Shown in pieces: positions 1 through 6,720 of a stretch of 64,000 nt of DNA. How positions within the stretch are numbered: the first letter of the stretch is position 1; each line of letters begins with the position of its first letter. Below the pieces are notes generated by a model, which did no database searches, was not told where the DNA came from, and saw nothing but the letters and a program-made list of their open reading frames with translations. The position numbers were made by a program, and so were the translations under genes. Origin of the DNA: an uncultured Blautia sp. (GTDB lineage Bacteria > Bacillota > Clostridia > Lachnospirales > Lachnospiraceae); the NCBI GenBank assembly GCA_900539145.1, contig UQAX01000008.1:1-64000 (forward strand). Reading direction: 5' to 3'.

Positions 1-166
1 TTGTTTGCCATACAATTTTATTTTCCTCTAACCACTATCTCTTTGTTTCAAACTTAAAATCCTCCTTTTTATCTATTATGCAGTTTTTTTATGTCATTTT
101 CAAGTATTGCTTTCGTGACTGTACTATATTAAAATGAAAAGAAGAAAAACAGAGGAGACGAAAATT

Positions 167-415
167 ATGAGTAAAGAACTTTTTAGTGTTTATCATTGCA
201 AAGCATGCAATAAAATTGAAGTGAGCCAGTATATTTCAAAAGAAGAAATGGAGGAATTGGGATTTACAGAGGAAGAATTAAAGCCCATTTGTCCTTTTAC
301 CGGAAGTTCTGATTTAGAAGAGCTGGGGCACATGCCGGAGGATGATTTACGTCATTTTGCCTACACAGATATTGAAGGTGTTAAGAAATATTTTAAAGAA
401 AGAGAAGGAAAGTAA
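167..415 (+). CDS. small Cys-containing protein of unknown function
   Basis: Encodes 82 residues when started at the ATG at 167. That start has GAGGAG at 152-157, nine bases upstream; the in-frame ATG at 134 has no ribosome binding site. I do not recognise the family. Visible features are a CxxC pair (C11, C14), a third cysteine at C42 followed by Pro-Phe, and a charged, Glu-rich body. This could be a degenerate zinc-ribbon-like protein, but a fourth ligand is not obvious. There is no signal peptide or membrane segment, so it should be cytosolic. It appears to be a single gene ending before a hairpin at 451-477. Confidence 0.7.
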   Translation: MSKELFSVYHCKACNKIEVSQYISKEEMEELGFTEEELKPICPFTGSSDLEELGHMPEDDLRHFAYTDIEGVKKYFKEREGK

Positions 416-450
416 CAGGATTTCCTCCTAATCATAAAATAATACTGTAC

Positions 451-477
451 CCGCAGATGTGCGTGCACACTCTGCGG
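451..477 (+). terminator. hairpin after the small Cys protein gene
   Basis: CCGCAGA at 451-457 pairs with TCTGCGG at 471-477, with an inner GTG/CAC pairing. The run that follows is T-rich (taattttatatttt) but not a clean T tract, so termination is probably partial. It lies 26 bp before the next gene. Confidence 0.5.
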
Positions 478-502
478 TAATTTTATATTTTATGGGGGAA
501 AT

Positions 503-1510
503 ATGAAAAAGAAAATAAGTGTTTTATTTGCAGCGATACTGGGACTTACGGCTGCATTGAGCGGATGTGGCGAAGGAAAGAAAGAAGAGGGGCAGTTAGT
601 TCCTGTGACACTGAATGAGGTTGCACATTCTGTGTTTTATGCACCTCAATATGTTGCCATAGAGGAAGGATATTTTGTTAAAGAAGGAATTAAGCTTGAG
701 CTGGTAACGGGATTTGGAGCAGATAAGGTAATGGCAGCAGTTCTCTCAGGGGATGCAGATATTGGATTTATGGGCTCTGAAGCCGGTATTTATGCTTATC
801 AGCAAGGAGCGCAGGATGCTGTGGTGAATTTTGCACAGCTTACACAGAGAGCGGGAAATTTTTTAGTTGCGAGAGAAGAAATGCCGGATTTTAAATGGAG
901 TGATTTGAAAGGGAAGGATATACTGGGCGGAAGAAAAGGCGGTATGCCGGAAATGGTATTTGAGTATATTTTAAAGCAAAACGGACTAAATCCGGAAAAA
1001 GACCTAAATATTGACAGAAGTATTGATTTTGGCTCCACCGCAGCGGCTTTCTTGGGAGGACAGGGAGATTTCAGTGTGGAATTTGAACCCTCTGCTACGG
1101 CTTTAGAGCAGCAGGGCGCGGGCTATGTGGTGGCTTCCTGTGGTGTGGACTCCGGATATGTGCCGTATACTGCTTATAGCGCCAAAGAGAGTTTTATGAA
1201 GGAAAAGCCGGAGATTATTCAGGGATTTACCAATGCCTTACAAAAAGGAATGGATTATGTAAATACGCATACTCCGGAGGAAATTGCTAAAATTATAAAA
1301 CCACAATTTCCGGAAAATGATTTAAAAACCATTGAGATGATTGTAAAACGTTATCAGGAACAGGATACATGGAAAGACAATTTGATTTTTGAGAAAAAGA
1401 GTTTTGAGCTTTTAGAGGATATTTTAGAGGATGCAGGGGAATTGGAAGAAAGAGTCCCTTACGACAAATTGGTAAACACGAAATTTGCAGAAAAGGCAGC
1501 AAAAAAATAG
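503..1510 (+). CDS. NMT1/SsuA-type ABC transporter substrate-binding lipoprotein
   Basis: 335 residues. The N terminus is a lipoprotein signal peptide: basic MKKK, a hydrophobic stretch, and lipobox LSGC with the lipidated cysteine at C22. The mature part has the NMT1/ThiY/SsuA style of periplasmic binding protein seen with aminopyrimidine, sulfonate or nitrate importers (HSVFYAPQYVAIEEGYF near the start, GDADIGFMG, and a GxxxFSVEFEPSA segment). It should be membrane-anchored outside the cell and present a small ligand to an ABC importer. No permease or ATPase gene is adjacent: downstream is a convergent CYTH gene. It is therefore an orphan binding protein, and the ligand cannot be told. Ribosome binding site GGGGGAAAT is close to the ATG. 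Confidence 0.85.
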   Translation: MKKKISVLFAAILGLTAALSGCGEGKKEEGQLVPVTLNEVAHSVFYAPQYVAIEEGYFVKEGIKLELVTGFGADKVMAAVLSGDADIGFMGSEAGIYAYQQGAQDAVVNFAQLTQRAGNFLVAREEMPDFKWSDLKGKDILGGRKGGMPEMVFEYILKQNGLNPEKDLNIDRSIDFGSTAAAFLGGQGDFSVEFEPSATALEQQGAGYVVASCGVDSGYVPYTAYSAKESFMKEKPEIIQGFTNALQKGMDYVNTHTPEEIAKIIKPQFPENDLKTIEMIVKRYQEQDTWKDNLIFEKKSFELLEDILEDAGELEERVPYDKLVNTKFAEKAAKK

Positions 1511-1527
1511 CTGCCTTGCTGCTTTTT
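1495..1527 (+). terminator. rho-independent terminator of the binding-protein gene
   Basis: GGCAGC (1495-1500) and GCTGCC (1510-1515) form a stem around an A-rich loop that includes the stop codon, followed by TTGCTGCTTTTT. It sits in the convergent gap before the CYTH gene and overlaps that gene's last codon. Confidence 0.6.
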
Positions 1528-1972
1528 ATAACTTTAAAGAAAGTGTGCTGTTTTGATATTCTGTGGAGAATGTGACATCCTCCCCGAACCATGATGGAGG
1601 AAGGAAGTTTTCAGCTTCTTCTTTGGTGGAAAATTCTACTTCTGCGAGCCACAGATTTTCATAAGGGGCGTCAAAAACATCCAGTTCAATGGTAAGTGTA
1701 TCGGAAAGAGGAAGCAGATAGCGTGTTTTGGATAAAATAATGCCGTCTGCTTTTTCTTTTAAATGCAGGTAAGCAGCCTCTGTGAGAGGAAGGTTGTGCT
1801 CTTCACGGACAAGCAGTCCCTTTCCTTTATAAGTTAAGAGGTATTCCTGATTTTGTTTGCGTATGCGTACCACAGGCTCTGTGCATAAGTAGGCCTGTTC
1901 GATTTTTTTATATGGATAAGTGTCGAGATTTTCCGGTAATTTGTGGATAAGATATTTTCTTTCTATTTCCAT
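1526..1972 (-). CDS. CYTH domain protein (triphosphate tunnel metalloenzyme)
   Basis: 148 residues starting MEIERKYL, the ExExK signature (E2, E4, K6) that defines CYTH enzymes. Further charged beta-strand patterns follow (VVRIRKQ, YLLTYKGKG, TIELDVF, AEVEFSTKEEA), as expected for the eight-stranded tunnel that binds metal and a triphosphate. Relatives hydrolyse inorganic tripolyphosphate or thiamine triphosphate, or act as adenylate cyclases. The length fits a single-domain bacterial triphosphatase; the substrate is not predictable. It is transcribed divergently from the GNAT gene, with overlapping promoters. Cytosolic. Confidence 0.85.
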   Translation of the reverse strand: MEIERKYLIHKLPENLDTYPYKKIEQAYLCTEPVVRIRKQNQEYLLTYKGKGLLVREEHNLPLTEAAYLHLKEKADGIILSKTRYLLPLSDTLTIELDVFDAPYENLWLAEVEFSTKEEAENFLPPSWFGEDVTFSTEYQNSTLSLKL

Positions 1973-1991
1973 AAGAAACCTCCGTTTTTCG

Positions 1992-2020
1992 TTGAATAAA
2001 AAGTAAATGTATCATATAAT
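1992..2020 (+). promoter_or_regulatory. sigma-A promoter for the GNAT gene
   Basis: TTGAAT at 1992-1997, a 17-bp spacer and TATAAT at 2015-2020. Its -10 overlaps the -10 of the opposite-strand promoter at 2011-2016. Confidence 0.75.
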
Positions 2021-2039
2021 TTTTTCAGAGAAAAAGCAA
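2011..2039 (-). promoter_or_regulatory. sigma-A promoter for the CYTH gene
   Basis: On the minus strand, TTGCTT (2034-2039), 17 bp, then TATGAT (2011-2016). The -10 shares bases 2015-2016 with the -10 of the divergent promoter. Confidence 0.65.
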
Positions 2040-2062
2040 GTAAAATTAAAGAGAGGTACAAG

Positions 2063-2599
2063 GTGGAATTTATATTTGAAAAAGCTGTTCAAAAAGATTG
2101 GGCAGAAATTTGGGCAGTTATGAAAGAAACGGCACAGACTACAAAGAAAAAAGAATGGTTTGCAGCAGGAGATGAAGCGTACATCCAAGAAATATTAGAG
2201 GGAGAAGGCTTCATTATTCTGGCAAGAGAGGCAAAGAGCAGAGAATTGGCCGGATTTTTTATTGTAGTTATTCCGGGAGAAAAAGATTATATGGGCGTTT
2301 ATGCAGACGTTCCAAAGGAGGATACAGATAAAATTGTGCATATGGATACAGCCGCAGTAAAAAGCAGTTTTCGGGGAAATAAATTACAGCAGAAAATGCT
2401 GGAAGAAGCAGAGGCAGAGCTGATGCAGAGAATGAAGGAAAAAACACAGACGATACAGTATCGCCTGTGTTCAGTACATCCGGAAAATACATTCAGTCTT
2501 TTTAATATGACAGAAAACGGATATGAGATTAAGGCGAGAACGCAGCTGTACGGTGGATTGGAAAGATTTGTGTTATGTAAAAGGGTGATTTTAATTTAG
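2063..2599 (+). CDS. GNAT family N-acetyltransferase
   Basis: 178 residues from a GTG start at 2063, with GAGAGG at 2051-2056 as ribosome binding site. The middle and C-terminal part look like a GNAT fold: a beta-strand with VHMDTAAVKSSFRGNKLQQKML, where RGNKLQ is the acetyl-CoA pyrophosphate-binding loop (Q/RxxGxG/A variant), and then CSVHPENTFSLFNMTENGYE, the usual beta6-alpha4 region. The protein transfers an acyl group from acyl-CoA to an unknown amine. It is monocistronic and divergent from the CYTH gene. No membrane segment. Confidence 0.75.
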   Translation: MEFIFEKAVQKDWAEIWAVMKETAQTTKKKEWFAAGDEAYIQEILEGEGFIILAREAKSRELAGFFIVVIPGEKDYMGVYADVPKEDTDKIVHMDTAAVKSSFRGNKLQQKMLEEAEAELMQRMKEKTQTIQYRLCSVHPENTFSLFNMTENGYEIKARTQLYGGLERFVLCKRVILI

Positions 2600-2629
2600 A
2601 AAAAGTTTACAGATAAAACAGTAAGATTG

Positions 2630-2638
2630 TGCTATACT
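2630..2638 (+). promoter_or_regulatory. extended -10 promoter for the DJ-1 gene
   Basis: TGC followed by TATACT (2633-2638), an extended -10 element. No good -35 lies at normal spacing (TTTACA at 2606 is too far). Start of transcription would be about 30 bp before the ATG. Confidence 0.5.
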
Positions 2639-2674
2639 TAACGTCATGAACGGAAAACAGAAAAGAGGGATAGA

Positions 2675-3226
2675 ATGGCAAAAATTTGTGTGTTTACAGC
2701 AGATGGATTTGAAGAAATTGAAGGGCTGACCGTAGTGGATTTGCTTCGCAGAGCAGGGGCAGAGGTTCTTATGGTGTCTGTGAAAGAAAGTCTTACTGTA
2801 AAGGGCGCTCATAACATAGAGTTAAAGGCAGATGCGCTTTTTGATGAAGTATGTTATGAGGATGCAGATATATTGGTACTTCCGGGAGGAATGCCGGGAA
2901 CTTTAAATTTGAGAAATCATGAAAAGCTCTGTGCTCTTTTAAAAGAATTTGCAGAGAAAGACAAAAAAATAGCTGCAATTTGTGCAGCTCCTATGATATT
3001 GGGTGAGCTGGGACTTTTAAAAGGAAAGAAGGCAACTTGCTATCCGGGTTTTGAAGAGAAGCTTACAGAGGCAGAAGTGTGTACAGACAGGGTAGTGAGA
3101 GACGGAAATATTACCACCAGCAGAGGTCTGGGTACGGCAATTCCCTTTGCATTGGAGTTGATTTCCCAGCTTTACGGAAAAGAAAAAGCAGAAGAAATAA
3201 AAAAATCAGTGATTTACGGGCATTGA
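2675..3226 (+). CDS. DJ-1/PfpI family protein
   Basis: 183 residues, the usual length for single-domain DJ-1/YajL proteins. It starts ICVFTADGFEEIEGLTVVDLLRRAGAEV and has the nucleophile elbow AAICAAP with Cys103. Glu16 is placed to hydrogen-bond that cysteine, as in human DJ-1 (Glu18/Cys106). The LVLPGG strand and late TSRGLGTAIPFAL segment are also typical. Members act as redox-responsive chaperones or have been reported as glyoxalase/deglycase enzymes; the exact activity is uncertain. Cytosolic. AGAGGG precedes the ATG. It has its own promoter and is followed by the trigger factor promoter. Confidence 0.88.
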   Translation: MAKICVFTADGFEEIEGLTVVDLLRRAGAEVLMVSVKESLTVKGAHNIELKADALFDEVCYEDADILVLPGGMPGTLNLRNHEKLCALLKEFAEKDKKIAAICAAPMILGELGLLKGKKATCYPGFEEKLTEAEVCTDRVVRDGNITTSRGLGTAIPFALELISQLYGKEKAEEIKKSVIYGH

Positions 3227-3257
3227 TGAAAAAATACTGGCGTTTTCAATATCCTTG

Positions 3258-3266
3258 TGTTATACT
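3258..3266 (+). promoter_or_regulatory. extended -10 promoter for tig
   Basis: TGT followed by TATACT at 3261-3266. The -35 region is weak. The resulting leader is about 85 nt before the tig ATG at 3356. Confidence 0.5.
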
Positions 3267-3355
3267 GTGTAAATGACTGCAAGTATGAAAACAGCGCTGT
3301 TTAATCTTATTTATTAAACAGAGTGCATATAGAATTCAAGGAGGAATTATTTACA

Positions 3356-4666
3356 ATGAGTGTACAGGTAGAAAACTTAGAAAAAAACATGGCGAAGCTT
3401 ACAATCGAAGTTTCTGCAGAAGAATTTGAAAAAGCAGTACAGAATGCTTACCTTAGAAGCAGAGGAAAAATCACAATTCCGGGCTTCCGTAAAGGAAAAG
3501 CACCTCGTGTTATGATTGAAAAAATGTATGGAGCAGGTATTTTCTTTGAAGATGCAGCAAACGCTTTAATTCAGGCAGAATATCCAAAGGCAGCAGATGA
3601 AAGCGGTCTTGAAATCGTTTCTCAGCCTGAAATCGATGTTGTTCAGATTGAAAAAGGAAAATCCTTTATCTTTACAGCAGAAGTAGCAGTAAAACCGGAA
3701 GTTACATTAGGCGAATACAAAGGTCTTGAAGTAGAAGTAAGTCCTGCTGATGTTACAGAAGAAGAAATTGCTGCTGAATTAAAGAGAGAGCAGGAAAACA
3801 ACTCCAGAACAATTGATGTAGATGACAGAGCAGTTGCTGACGGCGACATGGTGACTTTAGACTTCGAAGGATTTGTTGACGGCGTTGCATTTGAAGGCGG
3901 AAAAGGAACAGATTATCCTCTGACAATCGGTTCTAACTCCTTTATTCCGGGATTTGAAGAACAGTTAGTAGGCGCTGAAATCGGTGTTGAAAAAGAAGTA
4001 AACGTTACATTCCCAGAAAATTATCATGCAAATGATTTAGCAGGAAAAGCTGCTGTATTCAAATGCACAGTAAAAGCAATCAAAGTAAAAGAACTTCCGG
4101 AATTAGATGACGAATTTGCAAAAGATGTTTCTGAATTCGATACTTTAGATGCTTACAAAGCAGATATCGAAAAGAAATTAAAAGAACGTAAAGAAGCCGT
4201 TGCAAAACGTGAAAGAGAAGACAAAGCAGTAGACGCTGTAATCGAAAATGCACAGATGGATATTCCGGAAGCTATGATCCAGGGACAGATCCAGCAGTTA
4301 ATGCAGGATTTCGTTCGCAGAATGCAGGCTCAGGGATTATCTATTGACCAGTATTATCAGTTCACAGGTCTTGATAATGCAAAAATTCAGGAGCAGATGC
4401 GTCCACAGGCATTAAAGAGAATTCAGAGCCGTCTTGTATTAGAAAAAATTGCTGAAACAGAAAACATCCAGATTTCTGATGAGAAATTCGAAGAAGAATT
4501 AAAAGCAATGGCTGACATGTACAAAATGGAAGTTGAAAAATTAAAAGAAGTAATGGGTGACTACGAAAAAGAACAGATTAAGAAAGATATGGCTGTTCAG
4601 GAAGCAGTTACTTTAGTAGCAGAGTCTGCAAAAGTAGTAGAAAAAAAAGAAGAAAAAGCTGAATAA
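3356..4666 (+). CDS. tig: trigger factor
   Basis: 436 residues from the ATG at 3356, with AAGGAGGA at 3338-3345. An upstream in-frame ATG at 3323 lies before that site and is not used. The N-terminal ribosome-docking domain carries the signature GFRKGKAP at residues 43-50. A central FKBP-type peptidyl-prolyl isomerase domain covers about residues 155-240 (DFEGFVDGVAFEGG, IPGFEEQLVGAEIG), followed by a long helical C-terminal chaperone cradle with a Lys/Glu-rich tail. It binds nascent chains at the ribosome exit tunnel. It lies upstream of clpP, clpX and lon, the common Firmicutes order linking folding and proteolysis. Codon use looks like that of a highly expressed gene. Confidence 0.97.
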   Translation: MSVQVENLEKNMAKLTIEVSAEEFEKAVQNAYLRSRGKITIPGFRKGKAPRVMIEKMYGAGIFFEDAANALIQAEYPKAADESGLEIVSQPEIDVVQIEKGKSFIFTAEVAVKPEVTLGEYKGLEVEVSPADVTEEEIAAELKREQENNSRTIDVDDRAVADGDMVTLDFEGFVDGVAFEGGKGTDYPLTIGSNSFIPGFEEQLVGAEIGVEKEVNVTFPENYHANDLAGKAAVFKCTVKAIKVKELPELDDEFAKDVSEFDTLDAYKADIEKKLKERKEAVAKREREDKAVDAVIENAQMDIPEAMIQGQIQQLMQDFVRRMQAQGLSIDQYYQFTGLDNAKIQEQMRPQALKRIQSRLVLEKIAETENIQISDEKFEEELKAMADMYKMEVEKLKEVMGDYEKEQIKKDMAVQEAVTLVAESAKVVEKKEEKAE

Positions 4667-4707
4667 GAAGCAGCATTGCTGTATTCGGTAAGAATAGGAG
4701 GAGTTTC

Positions 4708-5289
4708 ATGAGTTTAGTACCATACGTCATTGAACAGACAAGCCGCGGTGAAAGAAACTACGACATCTATTCCAGACTATTAAAAGATAGAATTATTTTT
4801 CTGGGAGAAGAAGTAACAGATGTATCTGCAAATTTAATTGCAGCACAGCTTCTTTTTCTGGAGTCTGAAGATCCCGGAAAGGATATTCATTTATACATTA
4901 ACAGCCCTGGCGGTTCGGTAACGGCAGGAATGGTGATTTATGATACCATGCAGTATATCAAATGCGATGTATCTACGATTTGTATGGGATTGGCAGCCAG
5001 CATGGGAGCATTCCTTCTGGCAGGCGGTGCAAAAGGAAAGAGAATGGCTCTTCCAAATGCAGAAATTATGATACACCAGCCTTCCGGCGGTGCACAGGGA
5101 CAGGCAACAGAGATTGACATTGTAGCACAGCAGATTTTGAAGACAAGACATAAACTGAATTCAATTCTGGCGCAGAACACAGGTCAGACTCTGGAAACCA
5201 TTGCAAGAGATACTGAAAGAGACAACTATATGACAGCGCAGGAAGCTATGGCCTATGGTTTAATCGACTCAGTAATCGAGCACAGATAG
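4708..5289 (+). CDS. clpP: ATP-dependent Clp protease proteolytic subunit ClpP
   Basis: 193 residues, the standard length. The catalytic triad is visible as Ser98 (GLAASMG), His123 (IMIHQPSGG) and Asp172 (TERDNYM). INSPGGSVTAGMVIYDTM and the handle-region sequences are canonical. It forms the tetradecameric serine protease chamber fed by ClpX, encoded next, and by ClpC, encoded near 34 kb. AGGAGG lies 8 bases before the ATG. It starts 41 bp after tig, so it is likely co-transcribed, and a hairpin follows the stop codon. Confidence 0.98.
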   Translation: MSLVPYVIEQTSRGERNYDIYSRLLKDRIIFLGEEVTDVSANLIAAQLLFLESEDPGKDIHLYINSPGGSVTAGMVIYDTMQYIKCDVSTICMGLAASMGAFLLAGGAKGKRMALPNAEIMIHQPSGGAQGQATEIDIVAQQILKTRHKLNSILAQNTGQTLETIARDTERDNYMTAQEAMAYGLIDSVIEHR

Positions 5290-5300
5290 CGACAGAAGAT

Positions 5301-5330
5301 AAGACTCCTGCATACAGTTGCGGGAGTCTT
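5301..5330 (+). terminator. hairpin between clpP and clpX
   Basis: A 12-bp stem with one G-T pair (5301-5312 with 5319-5330) and a 6-nt loop, followed by TTACCTTTAA. The T tract is short, so this is more likely a partial terminator or processing hairpin that lowers clpX relative to clpP. The in-frame ATG at 5318 lies inside its loop and is not a credible clpX start. Confidence 0.6.
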
Positions 5331-5377
5331 TTACCTTTAAGAAAGATTTGGAAGTAGAAACAGAAAGGAAAGAAGAC

Positions 5378-6688
5378 ATGGCAAATAAAGGGAATGATAC
5401 AAGAATTCGGTGTTCCTTTTGCGGAAAAACAGACGACCAGGTGAGAAAACTGATTGCAGGTCCAGATGACACATTTATCTGTGATGAATGTATCGGACTT
5501 TGTTCAGAAATCATAAATGAAGAATTAAAACAGCCATACAATGAAGCTCTGGCAGGAGAAATTAATTTATTAAAGCCTCAGGAAATCAAAGAAATCTTAG
5601 ATGAGTATGTAATCGGACAGGATGAAGCCAAAAAAGTGCTTTCTGTTGCGGTATACAATCATTATAAAAGAGTTCTTTCCGGAGGAAATACAGATGTAGA
5701 ACTGCAAAAAAGTAATATTTTAATGTTAGGTCCTACCGGTTCAGGAAAAACTCTTCTTGCACAGACACTTGCAAGACTGTTAAATGTTCCCTTTGCTATT
5801 GCAGATGCAACAACATTGACAGAAGCGGGATATGTAGGAGAAGACGTTGAGAATATTCTGCTGAAGATTATTCAGGCGGCAGATTATGATATTGAGCGGG
5901 CGCAGTATGGAATTATCTATATTGATGAAATTGATAAGATTACAAGAAAATCTGAAAATGCTTCTATTACCAGAGATGTTTCCGGTGAAGGCGTTCAACA
6001 GGCTTTACTGAAAATTGTAGAGGGAACAGTTGCAAGCGTACCGCCACAGGGTGGCAGAAAGCATCCGCAGCAGGAATTTATTCAGATTGATACGACCAAC
6101 ATTCTCTTTATTTGCGGCGGCGCTTTTGAAGGCTTAGATAAAATTATCGAGACCAGAAAAGATACAAAAGCCATTGGATTTAACGCACAGGTGCAGACAA
6201 AAGAGGAAAAGAACGTAGGCGAGCTTTTAAAAGAAGTGATGCCGCAGGACCTTGTCAAATTCGGTTTAATTCCTGAATTTGTAGGACGTGTTCCGGTTGT
6301 AGTTTCCTTAAATGCCCTTGATAAAGATGCGTTGGTAAAAATTCTTACAGAGCCGAAAAACTCTCTTGTACGTCAGTATCAGACTTTGTTTAATCTTGAT
6401 GGAATTAATCTGGAGTTTGAAGGAGAAGCTTTGGAAGCCATTGCAGACAAATCCATGGAAAGAAAAACAGGAGCCAGAGGTTTGCGTGCGATTATGGAAA
6501 ATTCCATGATGGATTTAATGTACACGGCGCCTTCTGATGACAGTATTGTAAGCTGTACCATTACCAAAGATGTGGTAGATGGAACAGGAGAAGCTTTAGT
6601 AGAGCGCAGAGAATTGCCGGTATCCTCAAGAAGAAGTAAAGGAACAAAGAATAACCGTAAGAAGAAAGAAACACCGGAAATTGCGTAA
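5378..6688 (+). CDS. clpX: ATP-dependent Clp protease ATP-binding subunit ClpX
   Basis: 436 residues from the ATG at 5378, preceded by AAAGGAAAG. The N-terminal C4 zinc-binding domain has Cys12, Cys15, Cys35 and Cys38. The AAA+ module follows with Walker A GPTGSGKT at 118-125, Walker B IIYIDEIDKI, and the IGF loop (KAIGFNAQV) that docks on ClpP. It unfolds tagged substrates and threads them into ClpP. It starts about 90 bp after clpP, separated by a hairpin, and is followed 32 bp later by lon. The C-terminal tail is basic and low in complexity. Confidence 0.98.
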   Translation: MANKGNDTRIRCSFCGKTDDQVRKLIAGPDDTFICDECIGLCSEIINEELKQPYNEALAGEINLLKPQEIKEILDEYVIGQDEAKKVLSVAVYNHYKRVLSGGNTDVELQKSNILMLGPTGSGKTLLAQTLARLLNVPFAIADATTLTEAGYVGEDVENILLKIIQAADYDIERAQYGIIYIDEIDKITRKSENASITRDVSGEGVQQALLKIVEGTVASVPPQGGRKHPQQEFIQIDTTNILFICGGAFEGLDKIIETRKDTKAIGFNAQVQTKEEKNVGELLKEVMPQDLVKFGLIPEFVGRVPVVVSLNALDKDALVKILTEPKNSLVRQYQTLFNLDGINLEFEGEALEAIADKSMERKTGARGLRAIMENSMMDLMYTAPSDDSIVSCTITKDVVDGTGEALVERRELPVSSRRSKGTKNNRKKKETPEIA

Positions 6689-6720
6689 AAGACCGGTTAC
6701 AGGATGAAGGAGGAGCGAGA

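Noticed and set aside
1..11. Possible divergent gene starting on the minus strand at position 11 (ATG GCA AAC), with TCCTCT at 24-29 as a reverse-strand ribosome binding site
   Set aside because: Only three codons are inside the window, too little to support a call.
5318..5377. Upstream in-frame ATG for clpX
   Set aside because: It lies in the loop of the clpP-clpX hairpin and lacks a ribosome binding site; the ATG at 5378 has both site and family start.
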